From the NCBI GenBank assembly GCA_016648135.1, contig JADDOH010023167.1, forward strand, positions 248,001 through 312,000: a stretch of 64,000 nt of DNA, read 5' to 3'. The notes under the pieces were generated by a model. The model had not been told where the DNA came from, made no database searches, and worked only from the letters and a program-made list of their open reading frames with translations. Source of the DNA: Agrypnia vestita (lineage: Eukaryota > Arthropoda > Insecta > Trichoptera > Phryganeidae). Of the stretch, positions 1 to 9,914 are shown in pieces. Position 1 is the stretch's first letter; every line of letters starts with the position of its first letter. The position numbers were made by a program, and so were the translations under genes.

Positions 1-220
1 CGTGTTTTACTAAATTTAAAAAGGTGTTATTCTATTATATTAAAAATGAGTTCCAGAGGCGAAAAATTGGTTGTTAACTACATTTTTTAGGGAAAATTGG
101 TTTATTTTTATTTTTTTGTGCATAAATGCGTTTTTTTACCTTGTAAATACTTTTTTGATATTTTAGTGACATAAATCAATAAAAATTAATCTTGAAATAG
201 CAATAAAACATATTATATTG
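1..220. other. AT-rich stretch, no feature
   Basis: AT-rich DNA with no recognisable gene or repeat. Confidence 0.6.
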
Positions 221-365
221 AACACAATGATTTATAAACAACGTTTTATTCCACTGATTTGAGTTATATAAGCCTAAGCGCTTTCGATGGACACAACCAT
301 CATCTTCAGAGGCAATATTAGAACTAAATTAGTGGAATAAAACGTTGTGTATAAATCATTGTGTT
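221..365. mobile_element. Short inverted-repeat element (MITE-like)
   Basis: Two inverted arms of about 35 bp (221-255 and 331-365, near perfect, starting AACACAATGATTTATA) enclose a 75-bp centre. The centre, read on the minus strand, has a CTGAAGA...GAAA hairpin at 278-311 (see findings). There is no coding capacity, so it is a non-autonomous element whose superfamily cannot be told. Confidence 0.6.
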
Positions 366-493
366 AATCATGAACTTCCACTCTGTAAACGAAACAACGC
401 TTAATTTGTCATATTATATTTTTCAAAGGCGAAATGCAAATGTCTAATTATCTCACAATGACTTGAATGTTAGTTAACAACTTCTTTCCATAG
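366..493. other. Sequence upstream of candidate exon
   Basis: AT-rich sequence ending in a pyrimidine tract and AG (481-493, CTTCTTTCCATAG), a plausible 3' splice site for the exon that follows. Confidence 0.4.
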
Positions 494-703
494 GGTCTTC
501 AAATGTTTACGCGTTCATATGTTTACAGAACCAGAATGCAGCGTTCTAGAAAGCCAGGTGGTCCTGGCACCCGGGCCGCGTTACATTACCAACGACAAAA
601 GTAAATACGAATCGACAGAATGTCGGCCACCCGATAACCTGTTATTAAATAAAATGATTCCGCTGCCCGCGGGCGCACTTTACCGAGAGGAAATGGTGGA
701 GCG
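494..703 (+). CDS. Candidate internal exon, protein not recognised
   Basis: This is an open, GC-richer island in AT-rich DNA. A pyrimidine tract plus AG ends at 493 and a GT donor (GCG|GTAAAT) starts at 704. The enclosed 210 bp is a multiple of three and stays open in one frame: one leftover base at the start, 69 codons, and two bases at the end, so skipping it would keep frame. The frame has an ATG at 519 but probably continues from upstream. Motifs include a CRPPDNLLLNK segment and PLPAGALYREEMVE near the end. I do not recognise the family. It could also be a degraded transposon coding piece. The splice sites and frame are seen; exon status is inferred. Confidence 0.35.
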
Positions 704-1380
704 GTAAATCAAATACTTACCTACTATTTATTCACATTTGTTAATCGGAATAACAATTATACGTAATGTTTAAACTACGATAATGGATGGTTGTGTTTCT
801 AAGTACCTGCTCATCGGTAGACCGGCTGCCACGGCGGAGACCTGGGAACAGAACACATATTACATAATCTATAATATCTATCAGGTGTTTATAGGTGTAC
901 TGTACTAAGCTTAATCATAAGACCAATATTAAATATCTAAAAATAACAATTGGCAAACATGTCTAGTGGCAAGACCATGTCGATCTGGCCGTGTAACGAT
1001 GTTTTGTAATGATGAGAAAACTGATGTTTTTTAAAACCTACACAATAAATAAACAAAAATACTATTTGTTGGAACGCGGAATGTGAATTGGATAAGTCAA
1101 GATGGGAAAAGACAGATTCCTGGAAGGAAAGAAAGCCAGAAGGAAGCACGCCCTTACCTTTGTCCTTTGGTCCATGTCGAAGGAAACACAACGCTGGTTT
1201 CTCCCTTACAATAAGAAAGTAGATCAGGAATTCTTGTGGGGGCACTTTATTCCTTATCAGAAGGCTTTACGATCACGTAAACTGGGCACACACAAAACTC
1301 AAAACCAAAACGTCAAGCAAACAAGACAGTTCGAAAATGAATAACAATATCATAAACAAAGGGTTTTTGTAGAGCGTGCA
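704..1380. other. No supported gene
   Basis: Mixed-composition DNA. Open frames of 80-100 codons overlap on opposite strands (937-1245 minus, 1102-1344 plus), but neither shows a recognisable domain, so I treat both as chance. Confidence 0.5.
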
Positions 1381-1381
1381 C

Positions 1382-1417
1382 TATAAAAAGGTGTAGGGAA
1401 GGTGGATGTGTTCAGTG
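1382..1417 (+). promoter_or_regulatory. Possible TATA box plus arthropod initiator
   Basis: TATAAAAA at 1382-1389 is followed 32 bp later by TTCAGT at 1411-1416, matching the arthropod initiator core TCAGT at the expected distance. No downstream open frame supports a gene. In AT-rich DNA this can arise by chance. Confidence 0.25.
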
Positions 1418-1741
1418 ATATCTGGTCCTGTTCATAAAAATCGAACACTATTGTGTATTTCGCGTTGTTGCAGTCCTTCTTACAGTATGGTTTTATTGGG
1501 TGGGGAGGGGCTTACAGGTCCACTTTACAGTCTTTAATCATAATACAAAAAATTATTATTTAAACGATTTTCAAAACACCTCATGACTATCCGACTGTAA
1601 ATATATTTCAAGAATTTAATGTACCATCATTTCCAGAAGCCAATCCTGTAAAGATTATTTTATAAATAAATCCCACCTCTTAGTCTGTATAAGTAATTGA
1701 CATAGAACAAAGGGGAAAATAAAGATACCAACTTTAAGAAC
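1418..1741. other. No feature seen
   Basis: Non-coding DNA with a short G-rich patch near 1499-1511 and no recognisable repeat. Confidence 0.5.
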
Positions 1742-1891
1742 CACCATGGCACAAAATTACATACATACTTGGGAGTTAAATTTTACAATACATTGTTGTC
1801 GCAAAACAAATTTCAAGAAAGAATCATTCCAATATACGAACAGTTTAAGAAAGAAGTCAAATCCTTGATTTTGGACAACAATGTATTGTAA
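1742..1891 (+). pseudogene. Possible LINE reverse-transcriptase C-terminus remnant
   Basis: A frame running to a stop at 1891 reads GVKFYNTL ... QFKKEVKSLIL. This resembles the C-terminal tail of insect jockey/CR1-type reverse transcriptases (a GVK-YNKL block, then FKK-VK-LL). Only about 50 codons are visible. A 17-bp perfect inverted repeat (1784-1800 and 1874-1890) lies inside it, so it may instead be a small inverted-repeat element. Confidence 0.3.
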
Positions 1892-2075
1892 CATTACCCA
1901 CATGTCTCAGAAGATTTTTTTATAATAAAAATTACTACTTCTAAATGGTTTCTACTTTTGTACTTTAATTTGGCTTGTAAATACTTCTTCCATAAGTTCG
2001 AGCTTTTGGCACATATTATGGGGTCATTAAAATGTAATAATGTTGATTTAATTTATTATAAAATTCATTATTATG
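1892..2075. other. AT-rich spacer
   Basis: AT-rich, no feature. Confidence 0.5.
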
Positions 2076-2157
2076 TCTTTAAATAAAATAACTTTTTGTT
2101 TAACACCACTTTATTTAAATAAAGTGGTGTTAAACAAAAAGTTATTTTATTTAAAGA
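2076..2157. repeat. 82-bp perfect palindrome
   Basis: Two 41-bp arms are exact reverse complements with no spacer; the centre falls between 2116 and 2117 (ATTT|AAAT). It can form a cruciform or a hairpin RNA. The sequence just after it (ATTATGTC then ACCACAA) resembles a block seen near other repeats at 15533, 20490 and 63212, so it may be the fused ends of a repeat family. Confidence 0.9.
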
Positions 2158-2560
2158 TATTATGTCTCACCACAATGTGTTTGCTTCGTGTGAAAATTCA
2201 TTATTATGTATTATAGTCTACTGTATAAATAAATAAATTAAAAAATATTCTTTCATACCGTATTCTTGTACGAGAAAGGACGCGTTATTATGCCATAGAT
2301 TCCTAAGTGTATACCCATCTTAGTCTAAACGCACTTATTTAGCCAAAACTTGCCGGTTCATAGTCAAAATTAGACATAATTAACTATCCTAAGACGTGAT
2401 GGTCAGATAAACGCCCCCCATCCTTGGGATATTAACATAATTTCAATATTCCAAGGCAAAATATATGAGTCTTACTTATTTGTGTATTGCTTAAGTTTCT
2501 TTTATAGTAGATTTTTTACTTATTTATTTAATTTAAAAAGAGGTGCGTATACAAAACTTG
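2158..2560. other. Non-coding, with an A-rich LINE- or SINE-like tail
   Basis: It contains an AAATAAATAAAT-type tail near 2226-2240, typical of retroposon 3' ends, and is otherwise unexplained AT-rich DNA. Confidence 0.4.
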
Positions 2561-2564
2561 TCGG

Positions 2565-2688
2565 CTAAGGGCCGGTTGTTTCGAGTTGGATTAAAGTAAA
2601 AGTTTGTTTAAATTATAGATGTTTGCGTTCTCCCCAAATCAAACGATTACTTTTATTTTAATCCAACTTGAAACAACCCGGGCCTTAG
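2565..2688. mobile_element. MITE nested in a SINE-like sequence
   Basis: Inverted arms of about 38 bp (left from CTAAGGGCCGGTTGTTTC; right ends CCCGGGCCTTAG, with a few mismatches) surround a short AT centre. The GGGCC-type terminus resembles PIF/Harbinger elements, but the target duplication is ambiguous. It splits the tRNA-like sequence on its right from SINE-like sequence on its left. Confidence 0.55.
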
Positions 2689-2755
2689 TCTAGAATGAGA
2701 CTCGAATCAGGCGCGGCCATCGGATCACTAGGCAAGTGTCTGTACCACTAGACAA
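2689..2755 (-). repeat. tRNA-derived SINE head
   Basis: On the minus strand, an A-box-like TAGTGGTACAGA (2739-2750) and a B-box-like GATTCGAGTCTC (2697-2708) are spaced as in a tRNA promoter. No intact cloverleaf was verified, so a SINE head is more likely than a tRNA gene. Confidence 0.5.
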
Positions 2756-3687
2756 ACAAACACATCACTTATTATTAACTTTAGTTTAATATTGGATAAG
2801 GAAATTGGTAGACGTATTTCTACCAACTTTAAAAATGATATTAGCACTTATCTTATATAATACTCATCACGTCAAAGTTGGCGAAGTGTACAATGTTATA
2901 TAATAGCCGTTGAGGCCTATTTGTTAAGACGACGCAAACAAAATCAGCTAGCTTGTTGAGTAAAATTGGCAGCAAAGCGTAAGAAAAAGAGAGTTATAGA
3001 AAGCAAAAATACTGGAAAAATGCGGCAGACTAAGAAAAAAAATAAAAATAAACAGTTCTTAAATAGCTAATAACAAAACTTTAATAACTTAAAAATCAGC
3101 ACTTCTTGTATCAGCACTTTGAGTATTAGCAAAATACATTTTAAATTCACATCAAATTTACTATCTATTTTATTTGTACCATCTTCCATCAATATCAAAA
3201 ATCTTTGCCGTATACCTACATTAGAGTTTGATTTCCAAAGGTTTAAAACTTTAGAAAAAAAAATAGTTTTGTTAAAACGTTTAATAATATGTATACAACA
3301 ATTTTATGAAGGAATATTTTTCCTTATACTTGTAAAAGTGTAATAATGAAATCATAATACATATTTATTATTTAACTAAAGACCCCGATTGGTCCTTCAC
3401 AGTAACACTAATATACGTATATCACGAAGAGTTAAATGTGTGCCACTTGTAAATTAAATGAAGCTAATGTGGGTAAAGGTTTTAAAGCAAATTCACACAT
3501 TATTCACCAGCCTGATGGAGAGGAATCACGCGAGCAGGATTTCCATCAGGAGTTAATCAAATTAATCGTTTGCTCTACTAGGGGAACAGGACCACACAAC
3601 TGAGTTGAATAAACTCACATATTATATTGAGAAGATTGTACGTATTTTTTAAAGTTTTTTTTTGTTTTATTGACTCCTCTTCTCAAT
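2756..3687. other. No gene seen
   Basis: AT-rich DNA. The 74-codon frame at 3119-3343 is low complexity with no domain. At 3508-3546 a small inverted pair (CCTGATGGAGAGGAATC / GATTTCCATCAGGAG) is visible. Confidence 0.5.
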
Positions 3688-3875
3688 CCGTGAAATAAGT
3701 CGTGAGCCCTATGATCACCCAAAGACTTCCATACCTACCATAAAAAATTAATTTCTTCTCTGTGAGACATCTATGTATAATATATATTTGATTAACGATG
3801 TCCCTGGGACAAATTCCAGTACTGTGTTGAGAAAAAATTGGACAAAACTCAAAATATTGGACTTGGTGAGGATGG
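3688..3875 (-). repeat. Family A repeat, one arm
   Basis: It matches, on the reverse strand, the arm of the family A fold-back repeat seen in full at 7060-7658: a CTCTGTGAGACATCTAT block, a CTTCCATACCTACC block, and then a flank with CCCTGGGACAAATTCCAG that reappears at 46600-46640. Confidence 0.6.
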
Positions 3876-4240
3876 AACTAATTAAGCAAAAGTAAATTTT
3901 TTTAAAGTATTTTAAAAAAATGTAACACATTGTCGCGAAATATATCCAGATTACTTTCACAACTTATAAAACTATTTATGACACGATTTATAGGTACATA
4001 GGCGAGATCATAGCGGCATTAGTCTTACAGTCATTTACTCGTAAAACGACACAAAAATTCGATCTCAGTATTTAATAAATGCTCGTTTATTTTTTAAACC
4101 TTAGTGCAAGCATCACGCAAACTTCAACACGACCCTTTCAGTTTAATTTTCAATTTATTCCTGTTGAATAAATATTCGTTTGATTCACATTCAGTTGTCG
4201 TCACATTTAAGGCAATTTAAATTTCTGTTGTCCCCTCCCC
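3876..4240. other. No feature seen
   Basis: AT-rich, no recognisable coding or repeat signal. Confidence 0.5.
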
Positions 4241-4370
4241 TCCCCTAACACACGAGCCTCCCCGCGCCTCAGGCCCCGGCCGGCTAATCGCGCGGGTTTG
4301 ATATATCGTCAAACAAAGCGGGAAGTACTTCCGCCCTTGCAGTCCTGCGCCGCTTAACCATTGGTCATGG
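4241..4370. other. GC-rich CpG-containing island
   Basis: About 130 bp of C-rich, CpG-bearing sequence in AT-rich DNA. Local GC peaks in insects are often exons, promoters or TE fragments. No convincing frame or splice-site pair was found. Confidence 0.35.
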
Positions 4371-5030
4371 TAACTCATGGTATTTTATCACAAATAAAAT
4401 TAAAAAAAACAAAATTATACACCATCAAAGAAACAGGCGTTTCGTAAAATATCATTTCAACCATTTCGAATTACTTTAATGTATAATTTAAAGTAATTTT
4501 AAATAATTTGTGGTTATTTTAATTTAAAAAAATATTTAGTAACAAAAACGACCATCTTTAAATGAGCAATGAATAAATGAATGACCAAACTAGAAAATAT
4601 GATTAACATTTTAAATATATACTTAAATGTAAATTCTTTTTTGACAGAATTCGGTATTATTATTATAGATTTTTTACATTCTTAAATCGTATATGATTGT
4701 ACGTCAGAAAGTAATAAACATTAATATAAAAAAATATAATCATTAAAGCTGATCATTAATTAATTTATAGTTCATGGCCAGAACAACTAGATACATTTAT
4801 GTATGCTTATTAGAAATACCACTAAATTTATCAATATTCTTCGTTTTTATTTTTAGAATCGAAAATTATATGTCTATTTTGAGCAGCTCTATTTGTTCAC
4901 CAGGTGAAATTGTTGAATTCAATCCGGGGCCAAAAATGCATTTCAAAGAATAGAAATTGTTAATTTAAGGTTTATATGACAGTCGTTTAAAATATTCACG
5001 TATTGAAACAACGGAAATTTTATACGAACC
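4371..5030. other. AT-rich, no feature
   Basis: Long A/T runs and no gene. Confidence 0.55.
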
Positions 5031-5034
5031 TTTT

Positions 5035-5848
5035 GGATGTGTTGAGATTCTATTCTCGACGTTTCGATGGATCATATCACAGTGTCATCAGGGAAGTGCG
5101 TCATCGCCTTGGGAGTCAAAGACGTACTGATTATTTCCCACAAGTACCTATATAACATTTAATATAAATCGCAGAATAGTCCGAAAACATCGTCAGTGAA
5201 TGGTACCCACCGCTTACCCAGGACCGTTCTAAGAGCAAAAGCTTCCATATCGGTCCTACTCAATCGTCTCCAGGTTGACATTTTTTTCAACTAACAAGAA
5301 GGACCGTGCTGCTCCGCACCGGTCGTATAAACCGTTGAGAATTGGCACGGCCGCTCGAACAAAACCATTCACTGTCCCCGCCTCAAGATATGTCTTATTA
5401 AAAAAAAACAAAATACATAATTATAATACAAGGAAAATAACATAAAAAGTAAAAGGAACCAAAAATAAAAAAATAATAGAAGTGTTAATAACAAAATCAA
5501 AGAAATACAATAGAGTAAGTACGTATAGTGATAAAAAGAAATAACAATAATAATACTTAAAATTAATTCTATAAAATAAAATACGAGATCCCACGGCGGC
5601 GGCAGTGGAAGGCTTCAAGTCGAAGACAGGACAAAAAAATAAAATAAAGAACAATCCGCTCCCAACAAGGGGAAAAAGAAAGACAAAACAAAAACGTGAC
5701 ATTGTCAGTTCATAGTGCATCAATAGCACACTAACGATCTCTAGCGTAGAAGGGAGCAACACACCTCCACGCAGTACGTACAATCTGCAACCGTGAAAGA
5801 AGTAATCAATCCTGTGATATGCCGAGAATCGAATCTCAACACATCCAT
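5035..5848. mobile_element. Inverted-repeat element of about 0.8 kb
   Basis: Block 5035-5080 (GGATGTGTTGAGATTC and onward) recurs inverted at 5800-5848 (GAATCTCAACACATCC). Between the arms, 5200-5300 on the minus strand encodes a short WRRLSRTDMEAFALR...RWVP stretch also seen, diverged, at 12225-12345. The 143-codon frame in its right half is driven by A/T runs and is probably not a gene. Confidence 0.5.
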
Positions 5849-5860
5849 ACATAATAATTT

Positions 5861-6155
5861 ACAAACATAATAATTTCGTTGTATGTCTATCTGTCCATCC
5901 GTAACTTCGTGTAAGGTTCATAATTTCGTTAAACAATTAAACTGCCGCAGATGGGGCTATACCCTGGCCAGTAAACCCGAACCGGCTGCTTAACGCATAT
6001 TGCACAAATATATACTAGGGTTTAGCAAAGACGCGAACCATTTCATGTTCCACCCAGCACATACAAATTGATCACCGTGCGCCAGCCTAAATATGTACTA
6101 GGGATTAGCAAAGACGCTAGCTATGTTCTGTGATTTTTCATGGGTATACGGCTAG
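5861..6155 (+). mobile_element. Helitron, short non-autonomous
   Basis: It starts with the CAAACATAATAATTTCGTTG head shared by the Helitrons at 56617 and 53453 (here the leading TC is mutated to AC). It holds the same Pro/Arg-like GC motifs (CCCGAACCGGC) and ends in ...GGCTAG followed by T. An internal partial repeat (ACTAGGGTTTAGCAAAGACGC / ACTAGGGATTAGCAAAGACGC) is present. No Rep/helicase gene. Confidence 0.6.
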
Positions 6156-7059
6156 TAATATTATAATTAATAAGACAATTTTTTATACATTTTTTTCAGC
6201 AGCCAAAAACAATTTTACCATTTAAAAAAAGGTTCCGCACGCTTTACAATTCGTTCACCCCTTCATGTACCCTTTGTTTGTACGCTCTCTGCATTCCGAG
6301 CAAATAATGCCTAATATGTAAATAAACTTATTCTAATGCTCCTGTAAATATGCGCTGAACCTACTTCGGATAAAGCGGCACGGGGATGCGTCCGCAAGCG
6401 CCTCTCGTGTTTGATAAAAGCCTTTTTGTACCCCCTTGTGCTAGGTGTCAAGTTTTGATTTATGTCGGGACCTCAAACGTTTTCAAGGCGTTAAGCGCTC
6501 ATATTTTATTTCGTTTCTATTATTATTATTTCGCGAGCGCGCCCTCAAAACGCTAATAATTTTGAAATCAATTTCTTCACTGCAAATGCATATTTCGGCG
6601 TTTTTGTTTGAAAATGTGGGCTTTTATTATTCATTTATATCATAATGTACGTGTATGGCGATAGCTTAGATAAAACTTTTATTCTTATACAAAATTAATA
6701 AACTGAACATTATTTTAAATAATTAAGAAAATATAAGCGTTAATCAACAGGCCGCGGCCAAAAAATTCTATCAAAGTTATTAGATTCTGAATATTTATAT
6801 AAACGCAGAATATGTTTTCTTACTATGGCCATAAAGCAATAAAACTGTACTGAAATAATTAGAGAAATGTTCAATATTCATAATGTTATAAATATATAAA
6901 TTTGGAACAATTTTTAAGTTTTTTTACGATTTTAAAACGCTTTTTAATCATATAAAAAGTTAGTTTTTTATTAATAATCGTTTATTACTATTTAAAAACA
7001 AAAATTCTCAAGCGTGAAATATATAACAAAATGACGCAGTTTTAAAATCAGTCTTGTGT
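6156..7059. other. No gene seen
   Basis: AT-rich. The 66-codon frame at 6445-6645 has no recognisable domain. Confidence 0.5.
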
Positions 7060-8070
7060 TTAAATTCAGAATATTTTGAGTTTGTCCAAATCTTTCAGAA
7101 CAGTGCTGGGTTTATTTCACAGAGACATTATTAATCAATTAACGTATATTATAGATATCTCACAGAGACAAAACTGTATTTCTTATGGGAAAGTAGGTAT
7201 AGAAGTCATTTGGGTGTACATAGGACTTATGACCTATCTTATGGTTGGCTTAAGTGATCACTTTACACAATGTAACATCCCCACAGATGTCGCTAATGAG
7301 AAAATCTACAGTTGATTTTACGGAATTTTGAGAGCAATATACTTTATTGTGTAATGAAATTCATCTTTATTGGGATTTAGGGGAATGAAAATGGCTTTGT
7401 ACAGGCCGCATGGAAAGGCGGTTACAACTCGTATGTGAAAGCTTTCCGTGCAATTTGAACAGATATACAACTTCCAAAAAATGAATAAGCATGGTATATT
7501 CTATCATGGGTGGAAATGTTACATTGTGTAAAGTGATCACTTAAGCCAACCATAAGATAGGTCATAAGTCCTATGTACACCCAAATGACTTCTATACCTA
7601 CTTTCCCATAAGAAATACAGTTTCGTCTCTGTGAGATATCTATAATATACGTTAATTGTTTTTAAAATTGAGTTTTTGACGTACTTCAAACTTTGGAATT
7701 TTTATTTTAAAATAGTAGATAATTAAAGTGTTTTTAATAAAAATACTAACATTCAATTAGTGGTTGAAGCCTCAAAAGTGTGGAAGTAAATACAATATTT
7801 TGTTTAAAATCATCTCTTTATGTGAATAAAAGGCGTTTTAAAATCATCAAAAACTGTAAAAAATTGTTACAAATTTGAAAATTTATAACTTTATTAATAT
7901 TGAACTTTTCTTAATTATTTTACAATAGTTTTATCATCATAGCATTTTATTCGTAAGAAAACATATTATACGTGAATATAAATATTCAGAATCTACTGAT
8001 TTTGATGAAGACACTGAAAACGATTTTTTTGGCCACGGCTTATCGATTAATGTTAGTATTTTCATATTTT
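6725..8070. repeat. Outer inverted arms around the family A element
   Basis: GGCCGCGGCC...TTAGATTCTGAATATTTATA at 6750-6805 recurs inverted near 7975-8045. Stretches between (CATAATGTTATAAATATAT versus ATTTATAACTTTATTAAT; TTTTTAATCATATAAA versus TTTATGTGAATAAAAGG) also mirror each other imperfectly. This makes a degenerate palindrome of about 1.3 kb with the A copy at its core. Confidence 0.5.
7060..7658. repeat. Family A fold-back element (reference copy)
   Basis: Long inverted arms, about 7136-7281 and 7516-7658, match closely over about 145 bp. The arm runs: ATTATAGATATCTCACAGAG, an AAAGTAGGTATAGAAGTC block, then GGCTTAAGTGATCACTTTAC. A flank at 7060-7130 (TATTTTGAGTTTGTCCAA) is shared with copies at 3.8 and 46.6 kb. 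No coding capacity; it is a non-autonomous DNA-transposon-like repeat of unknown superfamily. Confidence 0.8.
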
Positions 8071-8909
8071 TTTACCTGAAAATTTTCACACAGACGTACT
8101 CTCTATGAAAACATGTGAATCAATTATCAGATTCGCTAATTATTCAATTTATCCATCATAAATAATTTATTAAATTTTATATGGGAAATAAGTTAATGAG
8201 CTCAACAAATGATGGCGCTAGTTTCCTACCGATGGACATGACTCGATAAAATTGACATAGTGCTGAATGTGAAGTGATATTTTTTGCGACTCCTACAAAT
8301 TAAATTTTACAAGCGTATATGTACTTCAAGTGCGAAGGGTTATGAGCACTAAATTTATTACAAGATTCGTTAAGATTAAGAAGTGGAAATTAAAAACTAA
8401 ATTTTTGCCTCACTTGGAAAATAAAACGTTGGCGCTTTCCCTTCATCAACAACAGAATTCTGTAATTTACATTATATATCAATATCGTAAGCGCCCACCT
8501 TTTTTTTTTACTTGAAAAGTGAGGCAACAATTTTTTGACCGAAATTTTTTTTTTTACATTTAAACGTTTACATTTAAGCGTGCTTTAAAAAAAATATATT
8601 TTTACCGTATAATATTTTTTTTAAATATAGATATGTTCTTGCACTGCGAATTATTTTTAAGTACCTACTGGTATTCTTTCAGGACGATGATCCCACCGCC
8701 GCCGACCGCTTGGTCACTAGGGAAACATCACACTGCTAGTCGATTTACATTTAAAATGGTATTTATTTTGCTATAATTATCTTTTTAGCATAGTTTATTT
8801 CTATTTAGATTAATTCTCATTTTCTATTATTTAGAATCAATTAAAAAAACACCTGCACATCGTGTCCGTGCGATTTAAGGGTACGTTTCTCTCTTCTTTA
8901 ATCTCTTAT
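7659..8909. other. No gene seen
   Basis: AT-rich. Around 7680-8060 the sequence partly mirrors 6720-7050 (for example ATATTCAGAATCTACTGA versus TAGATTCTGAATATTTAT, and GGCCACGGC versus GCCGCGGCC), so the inverted symmetry of the A element extends outward. A small GC patch at 8685-8745 is unexplained. Confidence 0.5.
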
Positions 8910-9257
8910 TTAATTAATTAAGGATAAACTATAGAAGTCTCACAGAGACTTAATCGATTTATATATGAAAAAAATGGATAGAAGTCTATTATAGTTTTTT
9001 TAGCAATATTCCTTTTAACGTATTTATGATAATCTTTATAATTATTGAACATATCTACTAGATTACGCCAGAGAAGCAATATTTTAAATTTTTAACTTCT
9101 ATCATATATAGGCATATATTTAAAAAAAATATTTTTATATGAAAGTATTTTTTAAGAACACTGTTTCTGGATTTGGTCGCCAGAGGGATGAGTAAATTAA
9201 TTAATGATAAATATAGATAATTAATTAATTAATAAAAATAATAAATTTATTAAGGAT
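8910..9257. repeat. Family A repeat, left part
   Basis: It carries AAACTATAGAAGTCTCACAG, then an AGCAATATTCCTTTTAACG block, and a conserved flank GGTCGCCAGAGGGATGAG that recurs (inverted) at 26500 and 32465. The copy continues after the LINE insertion below. Confidence 0.65.
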
Positions 9258-9499
9258 AAATATAGATACAGGATGCTACAAGATGGCCTCCCAGAGTTCT
9301 AAAATGGAGACCTTGGGAGGATAAAAGAGGCATCGGAAGACCTCAAAAGAGATGGGCCGATGATATAGCCGCTGTGGGGGGAAAGAAAAGGCTACATTTG
9401 GCAAACAACAAGGAAGGATGGAAAGGGAAGGAAGAGGCCTATATCCAGCATTGGAAAGAAGAAGACTGATGATGAAGAAGAAGAAAAAATATAGATACA
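9258..9499 (+). mobile_element. 5'-truncated LINE with 13-bp target-site duplication
   Basis: The insert 9271-9486 is bounded by the direct repeat AAATATAGATACA (9258-9270 and 9487-9499), the signature of target-primed reverse transcription. It keeps one open frame of about 70 codons ending in TGA. Motifs GRPQKRWADDIAAVGG and EEAYIQHWKEED match the C-terminus of insect endonuclease-reverse transcriptase LINEs. The tail is GAAGAAGAAGAAAA. It sits inside a family A repeat, so it is younger than that copy. Confidence 0.85.
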
Positions 9500-9600
9500 T
9501 TTTAGAAGTCTCACAGAGACGAAGCTGATTTTTATATGAAAAAAGTAGATGGAAGTCTCTTATACGAGCGTATGGCTCAGGACTTACAACTTATTTAATT
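9500..9600 (+). repeat. Family A repeat, right part
   Basis: It resumes the A sequence (AAGTCTCACAGAGACGAAGC, ATGGAAGTCTCTTATACGA, GGCTCAGGACTTACAACTT). Confidence 0.7.
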
Positions 9601-9914
9601 ATTCATTTTAATTATATTTATTTAATTTCGCAATCTAAAGGTTCAAACTTTTCTATTGGGATAAGCTGTGAGCGGCTAGATAATTAGCTTTTCTTTAAGG
9701 AGTTTAAATTTAGCTTGAATCAATTACACCTACAGACCACCAATATATAAAGACAACAAACATAAATTTTTTGATACGCGGTCTGGTTCCGAGGCTGGTT
9801 CCAATATGTACGACTTGTTTAAAAAAATACTACGAGCTAATCAATTTTGAAACACTTACGAAAATTTCAAACTAAAAAATCTTAAAAAGTATAATTTTTA
9901 AGTAAATAAGTCAC
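9601..9914. other. No feature seen
   Basis: AT-rich spacer. Confidence 0.5.

Noticed and set aside
1102..1344. An 80-codon basic plus frame
   Set aside because: Overlaps an equally long minus frame, with no family match or splice sites.
5061..5092. CTGATGA...GAAAC on the minus strand as a hammerhead ribozyme
   Set aside because: Core letters are right, but the sequence between them does not form a convincing stem II.
5421..5852. A 143-codon minus-strand frame, hydrophobic
   Set aside because: Its residues (F, Y, L, I runs) come from A/T-rich DNA and half of it lies in an inverted repeat; no domain or splice signal.
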